Below are positions 38,612-49,212 of a DNA stretch of 64,000 bases, piece by piece. Numbering within the stretch: the stretch's first letter is position 1; every line of letters begins with the position of its first letter. The notes below the pieces were generated by a model. It saw only the letters and a program-made list of their open reading frames with translations. It did no database searches and had not been told where the DNA came from. This DNA is from Alitta virens. Its lineage: Eukaryota > Annelida > Polychaeta > Phyllodocida > Nereididae. Position numbers and translations under genes: made by a program. The stretch covers positions 51,430,329 to 51,494,328 of the forward strand of contig OW028573.1 in NCBI GenBank assembly GCA_932294295.1. The letters run 5' to 3'.

Positions 38612-41600
38612 AATCGACCTTGCTAGCTGCTGATGACAATACCAAAGCTAATGTGGTGCAAATCAAGGGCAAAAAGGTCACTCTCTATTCACCTGATAAA
38701 TTCGATGCAGCCAAAGCGAGCAGTGACCCGCCTCATCAGAGACTCAAGTTAGAATGGGTGTAAGTCAAATCACCTGCTAAATTATTAGCTAAACCAATGA
38801 CAGTAATTGGCCACTAATGCAAATGAATGTGAAATAAGTAATTGCATTTCAATGTAGTTGTTGTTTTAGTTTTTTTAAATTGGAATTTTGAAACAGTAAC
38901 AGTCGAGTTGTTAATGTTTTTTTCTGATCTTTGATAATGAAATACTTTTAGGTATGGCTACAGAGGCAACGACACCAGGAACAACTTGTTCATTCTAGCC
39001 ACTGGAGAACTTGTGTATTTCATAGGAACCACAGCTGTGCTATATAACAAAGAAGAGCATTCGCAAAGGCATTACAGGGAACATACACAAGAAATCAAAT
39101 GGTATAGAGTTACATTGCATTCCATCTATAGGTGTGTGTAGCTTTAACTGGCCAAAAAGGATATAAACTGTGATGCGCTTGATAAAAATATACGGAATTT
39201 TCATCAACACTTAAAGATTTCTTAGGAAATTTTCAAAATTGTGCTCAATTGAATGTAACACTGTTTCAATTAATTCGCATTACAGTATATCTATTCATCC
39301 CAATGGGATGTTGATAGCCACAGGACAAGGGAGCAATGGCCAAACCAAGTCCCAATCAAAGGGGGAGGTAAGACTGACATTGTGTTTAACCTTACATAGG
39401 CAGTCTGGGTGACATCTTCAATTGCACTGTTAACCATGAAGTTTGAAGTTTGAAGTTTTTTATTTTTTCTTGGTACAAAAAAACATACAAATACACATGT
39501 ATAAATAGAACATACAATTACATATAAATAATCAGGTACCAAGAAGAGCTGCAACATGATCTCGCACAGAATAGTTTAGTTGCAGTATTTTATAACCGAA
39601 ACTCAAGTAATTTAATTACTTACTACTGGAGAGTGATGTGGAGAGATCCTGGGTTCAGTATTCAGGTTATATCTTTATTTTCAGGTACAAGTGAGAGTAT
39701 GGCGAGCGGACACCTTACAAACATTGGTTGTTATAGGAGAAAGCATTTTTACGAGTACAGTCATTGCAGTGTCTTTCTCACGATCTAAGGTAATGTCAGA
39801 TTCAGATTTCTGTTAACTTCACCTGTCGTTTGCTGAAGTAACCAAACATTGGCAGAATATATCTTAAATTTTTTTATTGTTTTTTCCACTGAAGGACAGA
39901 ATATGTGCAGTGGATGGCAGTGAAGGACACACTCTCTTTGTGTTTGATGTCCACTCAGGGAAGACCATTGTCCAGACTCCAGTAAGTCGATCGATCATCC
40001 TTCTGAACATTGCATAGCATTCCTTTGCTAAAAATCCTGCATGCCTAAATAGCATGTAATCGATTATTATTTAACAATATTGCCTTTTCATAGTTGAAAA
40101 CAGATGCCATCCTGGACTGCGATTTTAATTCAGTCAATGCAGACATCATTGTGACTATTGGCAAAGAGCATCTTGCTTGGTGGTGCATCATGCAGGAACA
40201 AGGTGCTCTGCAAATGCAGTACAAGGCAGACTATGGGGTAAGACTTACTGATTCAAGTAATATAAGTAAAATAACCACAATGTTTAACATAAGATCAAGC
40301 TGCCATACAGTCACCTTCATGAATGCATGGAATTCCAAGATAGCTACCATTATAAACACAACTAGTACAATTTACTGAAACACCTGCATTTGCACACTCC
40401 TTTTATGAAAGCCCAATGTGGACAAACGTGTTTCTTTATCGATTGCAGACCTTCCTAAAGCCGAAACATGTCGTGAGTTTACTACATAATGATAAAGGAG
40501 ATCTGATCACTGGAGACTCCAATGGGACTGTATACGTTTGGGGAAATGGTGGAAATACAATTAGTAATTTCATCAAACATGGACATGACGTAAGTAACAA
40601 TTAACAATACGCAGAAGTACGCCAATTGATTTCATTCCCAATATTCTTATCACCCATGCTGTACCACCCAGGCCTTACCATTAACTAGGGCTCATTCTGG
40701 AACGACTGATATTTCTGTGCACTGAGGACTTTTTTCAGGGTCCTGTGTTCGGGCTGAGCCTAACCAGAGGAACTGTCATAACAGGAGGAAGGGATGGCAA
40801 AGTGTGCGCTTGGCTTTGGGGCAAAAACATGGATAGAGCTGGAGAAATTCAAGTAGGTTTGATACTCTACCACGATTTTACAGCGCATTATGAAAGAGAT
40901 ATTAGTAGCACCATTAAACCAGTAAATGTATCTATTTCAGTTACCCCCACAGGAAGGTGGAGTAAGAATGCTACAGCTTTACAAGGATATCCTGCTGATT
41001 GGGACAACGACCAATTCCATCAGGACAGTCAAGTTGTCCGCTCAGGCTCTGAAGAATCCCCTTGTGGGAGTCAAACTGGACCCTGTCCCTTTAACCCAGG
41101 TACTGGCAGGTATAAAAGATACTACAACAGACGGACTACAGCCGGACCCTAAGAAACTATTTAGTACCGGTAAAAAGTCATAAGTTATAGCCAGGTTTCG
41201 TAATACATGAGTCGGTCACCGTCCGTGCAAGAGATAGGAAAAATAAAGCCGTTATTGCACAATGGCCTCGTAACATCTGAACTTAAAGCATTAAGTCCAA
41301 CTGTACAGAGCATTGCATGCATATGTACTGTGGTCCTTTGTGTATCCTCAGACTTCAGTGTTATTATTTGCTTTTCCAGGGCCATTTTGACACAGTGGAC
41401 AGCTTGGCCTCTGTCAGGGATGGGGAGACAGGATGCTGGATTGTGACAGCTGGAGTTGATGGGATTGTTTCTCTAATTGATGCCAAAACTAAACAACCTC
41501 TCTGGAAACTGCTGATCAGGGTAGGCAGTAGTACATCAACAATTTGTGAGAAAGAGTTTTCATGGGATAGAATATGAATCAAATTCCTGAATATGCTGTT

Positions 41601-43964
41601 TTGTAGAATACTCGCATTTACTCCGTTGATGTTGATGATGAGGCCTCAATGATTGTTTTAGGGACAAAGGACTCGTAAGTGGAAAAATTAAATTTCTTGA
41701 AACAGATCTGCATCAGAAGTTATCCTTAACTTGTTTGTAGTGAATCTTGCAAAAGGTACACTATGAAAATTACCATAAAATACATTCAATAGTCTTTTTT
41801 GTTATTTTTATTATTTTGCCAGAGTTGTCATCATGGACATAGTAGTGGAGCCAGGTCAAGGATTGTTTGCTACAGAAACTTTGAGGCATAACTTTGGCAA
41901 GTTGATCACATCTGTCAAATTCAATCCAGGTATGACAATTATAGCAGTAACAATTTACCTCTAAGTAGCTAGCATTTTAAGATGATTACTCCAGAATGCC
42001 CCATGACAGGAATAAAATGTTGCAAAACAATTACTCATTCTTCTTAATATACTAATTCAATTGAAAAAACTAACTAATAACCATCCTACAAACAAGATGA
42101 GATTTAGATATGGATTCTTTGGTCATATGAAAGGCGTCTAATGTACTAATGTTTCTTTTTCACATATTATTTCTGGCTTGCACTTTGTCAGAACAAAGGC
42201 AAAACTTCAGATCTTTCAAATTAACTTTTTCATCACAGAATTCAGTGTAGTAGCAGCTGGAGATCAGGAGGGTAACATCAACATCATAACTTGGAAGGAA
42301 GCAGAAGGAAAAGAAGCGGAGCAGAACGAATCAGAGGAACTTGAAGGCAGTTGGAATGTCACAGGGTCATGTCAAGGTCATAAAGGAAAGGTCATTGCTC
42401 TGGACTGGTCCAGTGATCTGATTGGTGGCCAATACATCCTGAGAAGCACTTCTGATGCCACTGAGTTGATTTACTGTGAGTAAAGCAAGCTTTATATCTG
42501 ATTATCCTCAGCAAATGTGTATTCCAAAGCAGTGAATTAGTCTCACAACTGCCTCAGTGACAAGAACATTACATTAGAAGGGTCATTGGTGCCACCATAT
42601 TGCAGTTATGTTTAATGGCGTGCTATAGGTATATGACCTAGAGAGCCTTTTCTTAAGTTTGCATTATGCAGAACCCTGACGTATCCAGTGTTACCAACCT
42701 TGCCACAAAGGCCCAGAGTTACAATAAATTTGAAATGTATCAAATTATTAGTCACGTATAGGACCTACGTATGATCACAGATAAAAAATATTTTTACTCT
42801 TGGTCATCCTTGGCCATACGTGATTCACCGAGCATACGTGATTCACTGAGCATACTTGGAAAGGGCAAAAAATTTAAACATGTTTAAAACTTTGGCAGAC
42901 GTTGTACGAGTGATTGTTTATATTAGTTATGTAACTTGCTCAGGAGTCAGTCAGCAAGCATTCTACGTTCTTACGTGACCATATGTAGCCGTACGTAGCC
43001 ACGGTCCATTCATATATGCGCGCCATCCACTCACGTCCACTCATAGAACGCTTGTAAAACACTCAGCGGACGTCCGTCACCACTCGCACGGGAGATCTAT
43101 GAGTGCCTCACATTAGCCTAATGTATGCGTGATGGATGTCTGACGGGTGCTTGGCAACGGACTTTTGGCGAGCGTTTGACGGATGTCCTGCGCATGTTTG
43201 ACGGACGTCCGCTGAGCGATCTACGACTGCCTCACATACGCTCATGGAAGGAATTTATACGCGATTAACAGGCCACGAGTGAGCACGTATATCTACGTAT
43301 AGCAATTTTTTGACATACGTGGTCACTCGTAGGTCTTATCCGTGACAGTGTGAAGGCCCTTTATGAGTGAGATAAAAAACTGTTTACATGTACCAATTTC
43401 AATCTATAATTCTTAGGGGACTGTGAAAAATGTCAACAACTAGAAAAACAGAGCCTATTCAGAAATCTGAAGTGGAGAACAGCCCAAAGTCTCCTTGACT
43501 TCAGCGTTTCTGGAATCTGGCACTCAAGACGAGCAAAGGAAGCAGACATAACTAGTGTTGATGTCAACCACCAAAGAACTCTTGTTGCCATGGGTGACAA
43601 TGCTGGATACATCAGTCTCTTCCGGTTTCCATGCAACAAGCAGGGGGTATGCTGTCAATAAATTTTCTTTTTAAAGAGACATTTTGTGAAGCGCAGTAAA
43701 ATTATCTGTAGGACCAACTATCGTATGATAACACTCGTACATGTATGATCATTCAATTTGCTCATCTGGTTTCATTTGTGATCAGCAGAATTAATTAATC
43801 ATTGCTACTATAACGTACTGAGGGCTATTGTTACTTTGCAGGCTTACAGTCACACATACAGAAGCCATTTGTCCTTCAAGAACCTTGTTTTCACGAGGAA
43901 TGGTTTTAAGGTCATAACTGCTGGAGGAGCAGACTCCTCGATCCTACAATGGGCTGTTGTTTGA
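38612..43964 (+). CDS. EML: Echinoderm microtubule-associated protein-like (EML), HELP and WD40 repeats
   Basis: Microtubule-binding beta-propeller protein. Fifteen phase-consistent exons: 38612-38759, 38952-39101, 39286-39367, 39685-39789, 39895-39981, 40094-40237, 40449-40589, 40739-40852, 40941-41099, 41380-41520, 41607-41674, 41823-41929, 42239-42475, 43417-43646, 43842-43964 (TGA). They give 677 residues after a split first codon. The HELP/TAPE start is visible as KKVTLYSPDKF and LKLEWVYGYRGNDTRNN; WD40 blades follow, such as ITGDSNGTVYVWG and ITAGGADSSILQW at the C-terminus. There is one HELP-WD unit, as in EML1-4, unlike the three of EML5/6. The N-terminal coiled coil of EML1-4 was not found. 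The first exon begins with two bases of a codon, so an upstream exon must exist. AATAAA near 44131-44136 suits the 3' end. Confidence 0.9.
39435..39600 (-). repeat. Possible inverted 3' end of a retroelement
   Basis: Tandem GAAGTTT units run into TTTTTTATTTTTTCTTGG. Read on the minus strand, this is an AATAAA-containing A/T-rich end with a short tandem tail, like 5'-truncated LINE insertions. It lies in the intron after EML exon 3. No coding remnant is seen. Confidence 0.35.
42751..43346. mobile_element. Non-autonomous TIR element B, copy 2
   Basis: The left end GTCACGTATAGGACCTACG and the right end CGTAGGTCTTATCCGTGAC are imperfect inverted repeats of about 30 bases. The body (596 bases) matches 2658-3333 throughout. 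It has no coding frame. It lies in the intron between EML exons 13 and 14, whose acceptor is only 70 bases further right. Confidence 0.8.
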
Positions 43965-44130
43965 ATTTACTGTACCAGACTCCACAAAAATGTGATTGTC
44001 AAATACTGCATATACACTGTTAAACATTTCATATAAATCCCATGGGTTTCTTTTCTTTTTTTTCTCGTTTAACCACTATTGCAATGTTAATCAGCTAGCT
44101 GGAATAGCTGTGCGTAGGGTGGTAAAATGA

Positions 44131-44136
44131 AATAAA
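44131..44136 (+). terminator. Poly(A) signal candidate, EML gene
   Basis: AATAAA on the plus strand, 167 bases after the EML stop codon. Ordinary spacing; the best candidate before the DIRS element begins at 44313. Confidence 0.5.
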
Positions 44137-44312
44137 ATTAATGATATGACCGAAGTAGTCTTCATTTCTTGGCCACAAGTTAGTACATACATGCAGCAGG
44201 ATAACAAAAGGTTGATGAAAGCAATATACATGTAAATAGCTTCGTGAAAATCACACCAGAATCACAAAAGATCAGCTTTCCAATGAGGGCGGGCACTCTC
44301 GTCACAAGCTTT

Positions 44313-44558
44313 GCGAGCTGTGAGGAGAATGAGGCTTTGCTGAAGGAAGATGCACAAGAATAAGAACCTTATTCCCCAGAAACATTTTCCTTTATCTAGG
44401 GCAGTAAATAATAATATTCAAAAAAGAGAATTTTATACAGAGCACAGATACGTATCAGCTAATTCCAAGCATCTTGCAGGACCAAGTAGTGTCGTCACAA
44501 AAACTCATATATTACAACCACACTTGGGAAGACCAGGTATAATGAGGTCATTTTCCAG
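44313..44558 (+). repeat. DIRS left inverted terminal repeat
   Basis: About 246 bases starting GCGAGCTGTGAGGAGAA and ending near TTTTCCAG. It is closely similar to the reverse complement of 48131-48364, with a few small indels. The outside flanks are unrelated, so the boundary is sharp. Confidence 0.85.
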
Positions 44559-45042
44559 AAAGATCGTCTCATCTGCAAAGAGTTAGGGTTATAATAAGTT
44601 CTTCAACACAGATTTATGTACATTTCACAGCCGTTTTCCACGGAAAACAATCTAATGAACGTTTAGTATGTTTCAGATGGATTCGCCACGACGAAATAGA
44701 AGCGTCTCGCCTCAGAGAAAAGATTGACGTCAGAGCGCAAGCAGGCATCATGGCCATGACGATGCGGATCACACAGACAGACAACAGAACGAACCTACAG
44801 AAAGATGTTCCAGATCACAAAGTAGATCTTCGTTACGTTCTAGATCACCTTCAATGAACACAAGACAACGAGAGCAGACCGTGGGTAGTGCAAACCTAAT
44901 TATGAATCCTAATGCCCCAGAAGAGGAAAGGAAAATGAATTATGTTACGGGGTGGCTTCCAGAAAAGAGGCGGCCTCTTTTCTGGAAGTTCCCTCTTCAG
45001 CCATGGCTAGCGCCATTGTGTGTAGCTCTCTCTTTGTAAGGT

Positions 45043-45970
45043 TTGATTTGTAGCTGTTTACAGAGTTCACTTGCACCAGTTCTAAGTCACAACGTTACGT
45101 TCACACAAGTAGAAGCCAGACTGCACCACTTTTGGAAGTGTTGGGAAACACTGGGGGTAAAATGTTCAGTGGTGGATATTCTACAAAACGGTTTAAAATG
45201 GGAGTTCACAAAAGAACCACTACTAAGACGCACACCCTGGACTGCACAGTTGCACATGTCAGTAAAGAAACTGCAGGTCTTCAGAGAAGTGATAGACACT
45301 CTTCTCCTGAAGGGAGCAGTGGAAGAAGTGCTAAACCTCACCTCAGAAGGACTTTACTCGATCCTGTTCCTACAGCCCTATCATCGACCTGAAACAACTG
45401 AACAAGCTCCACCTACAAGAGTGGTGGAATCTCACTCAACAAAGACACATGTTCCCATTTCAGTCCACATCAAGATTCACATTCTCTGGTGGACCCAGTC
45501 GAATGCCCTGAGCGTGGGAGTACCACTTCAACAATTCTCTCTGCAGGAGACGATATACACAAATACAAGGGAAACAAGTTCTCATAGCTATGGACAATAC
45601 AACAGTCCTAGCTTACATCAACCACCAAGGCGGAACAAGGTCAGCCCCACTAATGGAAGCAACTACACACCTCTTCAAGTCAGCTCAACAGCACAACATC
45701 TCGCTGAAAGCCAGACATATACCGGGGCGCCTGATTGTCCTAGCAGACAAACTAACCCGAACCGACCAAGTCCTCCCCACAGAGTGGTCATTTCACCCCG
45801 AGGTAAAAATGTTGTGGGAAAAATGGTGGACACCCATGGTGGACTTGTTTCCACGAAAGAGAACAACAAGCTGTCATCTTACGTGAGCCCAATTCCGGAC
45901 GGGTACGCTATGGCTGTAGACGCTCTCTCCATGAACTGGGACAACCTCCTAGCCTATGCGTATCCCCCAA
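45043..45970 (+). pseudogene. DIRS reverse transcriptase / RNase H ORF, internally deleted
   Basis: The frame begins with the N-terminal region of DIRS-type RT. It shifts after about 100 codons near 45380, where a fragment equivalent to the next conserved block (IIDLKQLNKL) appears. It then jumps to the region just before RNase H (LWWTQSNALSVGVPLQ), so most of the palm domain, including the catalytic aspartates, is missing. RNase H-like sequence continues from 45590 (MDNTTVLAYINHQGG) to VSPIPDGYAMAVDALSMNW, shared between two overlapping frames. It cannot encode an active polymerase. Confidence 0.8.
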
Positions 45971-46079
45971 CAGGCCTAGTCGCAAAAGTCATACAAGATG
46001 ATTCTGATAGCTCCACACTGGCTGAAGAAACCTTGGTTCCCCGAATTGCTCCAACTCCAAACCTCAGAACCAATGCAGC

Positions 46080-47200
46080 TGCCTTCCTGGGCTGACCTTC
46101 TGAAACAGCCCAAGAAGCCAATCTTCCACCAAAAATTCGGCAAGGTAAACCTTCACGTGTGGAATCTATACAGCGAGCGGTGCTAGAACAAGGCTTCTCT
46201 AGTAATGTAGCTGAACAAGTCACCCAGTCTGTCTGCGCCTCGCCCAGGAAAGTGTAAGAAACGAGATGGTCCTACTTCTCAGAATGGTGCCTGGCTCAAC
46301 TTATAGACCCACCAAAAACAACAGTCCAACAAGTCGCCAATTTCCTTTGCACCTGTTCACAAGAAATCCAGCCTGTCTACTATTAAGGGCAGAAAAGCTA
46401 TTGCAAAAGTCTTGTCCTTCGACAGCGGTGTCAACATCTCACCCCACCAGGTGATTTCTTACCTCAACGGAGGGCTGGAGCATAACAAACCCAAGACCGG
46501 ACAATTCTCTATGCTTAGTTCTTGTGAACCTTAATAAACCTCCTTATGAACCGCTGGGCATGGCAGACCTGAAAAGCCTCACCTTCAAGACGGTCTTCCT
46601 ACTATGGCTTGCCTTGGGGGCCAGAGGAGTGAAATGCATGCCCTCGACATCAAGAGGGTCACACATTACGAAAACTGTAAGGTGGTGTGACTGGCCCCAA
46701 ACCCTCAGTTCCTAGCCAAGAACTTTAACTACAGTAGGGGAAAAGGAACTTTGATGGTTTCATGATCGAAGCTCTAAAACAAAGATTAGGTCCCAACCTG
46801 CAAGATGAAAACAAACTGTGCCCAGTCCGAGCTCCGATACTACCTGGACAGAACAAGCAGCTTGAGAGGAACTGCCACTCAGCTCTTCATATCCCTAAAA
46901 TAACAGAGAAAACCGGGCCATAAGCAAGAACACTTTGGCCTCTTTGGTCAAAACTTTGATCTGCAATGCTTACGAAGTGTGCCCTACATCAACAATCTCC
47001 ACTCACAAGGTTTCTTCCCATGAAATTAGAGCTCTAGCCATGTCAACGGCCTTCTATGGCAATGTGGCCATGGATGATATCCTTAGTGCTGACAGATGGG
47101 CAAGTCAAACAGCTTTCACAAGCTTCTACCTGAGAGAAGTCACTACAGACCTGGAAGGCATCTACCAACTCGGGACTGGTCACAGCTCAAAAAAGTCAGC
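46080..47200 (+). pseudogene. DIRS tyrosine recombinase, broken
   Basis: Scattered frames carry recombinase segments in the right order: a helical N-terminal part (LHVWNLYSE, STIKGRKAIAKVL), then LGMADLKSLTFKTVFLLWLALGARG, then SSHEIRALAMSTAFYGNVAMDDILSADRW with the HxxR element, then FTSFYLREV. Several frameshifts and stop codons separate them. A G-run near 47205-47214 disrupts the 3' end. Confidence 0.75.
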
Positions 47201-47661
47201 ATGGGGGGGGGGGGGCATCCAATGATGGAGAAGACTGTGGAAGACCTGACTGGAACACCGTACGAAGTGGAGAAGAACCAAACTATACTGACCTGGTGAG
47301 CATCGTTTTTCCTACTCTCTTTAGGATAAGTAACAACTGAGTCAGTAAGGTAAAGAGGCTATCCATAGTCACCCATGAATAACCCCCGTATGAATCCGTA
47401 TTCTGACGGGGTTTTAAATTCATAGGGAATGTAAGAGGGGATGGGAGTGTGGTTGTCTCCTCATTCACAAGGAAACCTTCCTTACTTGCAGAAGAGGATC
47501 TACTTCCTACAACCTGCACCAAAATTCCTACATCTGGTACATAAGGATGCTTGTCCTAACACATCCTGTGCCAAATTAGGGACCACCGCTCACTCCGCTC
47601 AACTATACCAAGACTTCTTAGGCTTATACCCTTCCTACCATATGGTTAAGGTATTTCTGTA

Positions 47662-47756
47662 TTAAAGTGGTTTTGGGCTTGTATTGTGAGTAAAGAACTT
47701 ATTAAAATTTTAGTAATTTCTATGTTTCTTAACACCTAATACGAACCCAAAGCCAC
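47662..47756. repeat. Foldback inverted repeat within the DIRS 3' region
   Basis: The left arm GTGGTTTTGGGCTTGTATT and the right arm AATACGAACCCAAAGCCAC are near-perfect inverted complements about 50 bases apart. The right arm with its inner flank is also the inverted complement of 48395-48445. This resembles the internal complementary region DIRS elements use for circular replication. Confidence 0.7.
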
Positions 47757-47897
47757 AGGATTTTCCCTCCCACCTCCCCCATATATTTACTACTCAAATC
47801 AAAATATGGTGGTGTAGGAGTTTGGGCACATGCGCAAAGGAGTGAAAAGATAGACGGTGCTGTGGTAGCCACCCTAATAATATTATATTATCGAAAT

Positions 47898-48445
47898 TGA
47901 ACAGAACCCGATGATGTTGAGTCCTAAAGTGGTTTTGGGTCTCATATTTTGAGTAAAGAAACCTGTAAAACTGCTACATTGTAGCATGTGATTTTCATTC
48001 AAATATTCGAATTGGTGTGGCATTGCATATAGTGTATGCATTTTCTCCTAACGGGCTATGTTGAACTGTTAATAAGTATTCACCGTAACCAAGAAATGTA
48101 GGCCTTATGTAAATATTTAAAAACCTATTGCTGGAAAATTACCTCATTATACCTGGTCTTCCCAAGTGTGGTTGTAATATATGGGTACTGAGTTTTTGTG
48201 ACGACACTACTTGGTCCTGCAAGATGCGTATCTGTGCCCTGTATTAAATTCTCTTTTTGAATATTATTATTTACTCCCTAGATAAAGGAAAATGTTTCTG
48301 AGGAATAAGGTTCTTATACTTGTGCATCTTCGTTCAGCAAAGCCTCCTTCTCCTCACAGCTCGCATGAACAGAACCCGACAATGTCGAGTCCTAAAGTGG
48401 TTTTGGGTTTGTATTAGGTGTAAAGAAACATAGAAATTACTTAAA
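47898..48445. repeat. Direct repeat pair in the DIRS 3' region
   Basis: The sequence GAACAGAACCCGA(T/C)(G/A)ATGT(T/C)GAGTCC followed by TAAAGTGGTTTTGGGT occurs near 47900-47942 and again at 48366-48408, in the same orientation with about four mismatches in 42 bases. The second copy begins just outside the right inverted terminal repeat, so the element or a nested relative may extend to about 48445. Confidence 0.7.
48131..48364 (-). repeat. DIRS right inverted terminal repeat
   Basis: Reverse complement of the left terminal repeat (44313-44558), about 234 bases, ending GAGCTCGC-like at 48364. Identity is high enough to read by eye across nearly the whole length, indicating a younger age than the coding region's decay might suggest. 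Confidence 0.85.
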
Positions 48446-48601
48446 TCTCAGTAAATTTCCAAGCAAGAGAGGCCTTCATTGTGATCCATTCCAAAATATC
48501 CAGGAGCAATAATGCACCTTTCAGATGAATATCTGGATCTCCCAAATTTAGCTCTGTATAAAATAAACAGGAGTAAAGAAGTTTGTATGAAAACTTGTAA
48601 T

Positions 48602-48607
48602 TTTATT
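48602..48607 (-). terminator. Poly(A) signal candidate, acetyl-CoA carboxylase
   Basis: TTTATT on the plus strand is AATAAA on the minus strand, about 610 bases past the ACC stop codon. It lies before the DIRS element, which the transcript would therefore not read into. Confidence 0.45.
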
Positions 48608-49212
48608 AGACCTCACTATAACACATATCACATATTTGCAACATAGGATATAATATAAATTCTTAACATTTTTGATACATACATCTTTCAATCACAATGA
48701 CATCACATCAAGATAAGATTGAAGATAACAATACTATGATGATGGAAGCAATCTCACAGCCAACAATGAGATCACAAAATAAACCCAGTTTACTCAGAAA
48801 CAGGAAACAAAAATTAATGATACTAAGTTATGCATCATGAACAAATGATTACACTACAATTTAGCTCAGATCCTGTTACAAAAAAGTATTGCTGTCAATG
48901 GAATGTAATCACTGGCAGTCTGACATTCAGCAAGTAAGCTAAAACAAATATTAGACAGTTTCATAGACAACTAATAAATCAGTAACATGGCTAGCAAACT
49001 GTATAAATTCAAGAAGAACTGGCGTACTTGATTTGTAACAAATAAAGGTGGGACACTTAAAGAAACATTTGGCTTTCTTACTACTTGTTCAGAAAATTGC
49101 ACAATATCACAACTCTCAACTTGATCAGCAGACTTCATATGGCAAAATGAATACTTAAATATCATGGAGATGAATTTGATAAAGGCTTTGGAGTATTTCA
49201 ACAAGTGAAACT

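Larger units (their letters stand above)
44313..48445 (+). mobile_element. Degenerate DIRS-type retrotransposon
   Basis: Inverted terminal repeats at 44313-44558 and 48131-48364 bracket remnants of three DIRS reading frames on the plus strand. A short Arg/Ser-rich frame from 44677 may be the gag-like ORF. At 45043-45970 come the N-terminal part of the RT ORF (KKLQVFREVIDTLLLKGAVEEV), a broken IIDLKQLNKL, then RNase H blocks MDNTTVLAYINHQGGTRSAP and HIPGRLIVLADKLTR. At about 46080-47200 are tyrosine-recombinase remnants: KPPYEPLGMADLKSLTFKTV and the C-terminal SSHEIRALAMSTAFYGNVA with its HxxR. Frameshifts and stops interrupt every frame, and the catalytic YxDD core is absent. The coding part is visibly more GC-rich than its surroundings. 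Internal inverted and direct repeats follow at 47662-48445. Confidence 0.85.

Noticed and set aside
40745..41152. A 135-codon plus-strand open frame
   Set aside because: It runs from EML exon 8 through an intron and into exon 9 in another frame; the spliced reading gives the WD40 sequence.
45043..46095. A 350-codon open frame as a host gene
   Set aside because: It mixes DIRS reverse-transcriptase sequence with out-of-frame RNase H sequence and lies between inverted terminal repeats, so it is part of a dead retrotransposon.
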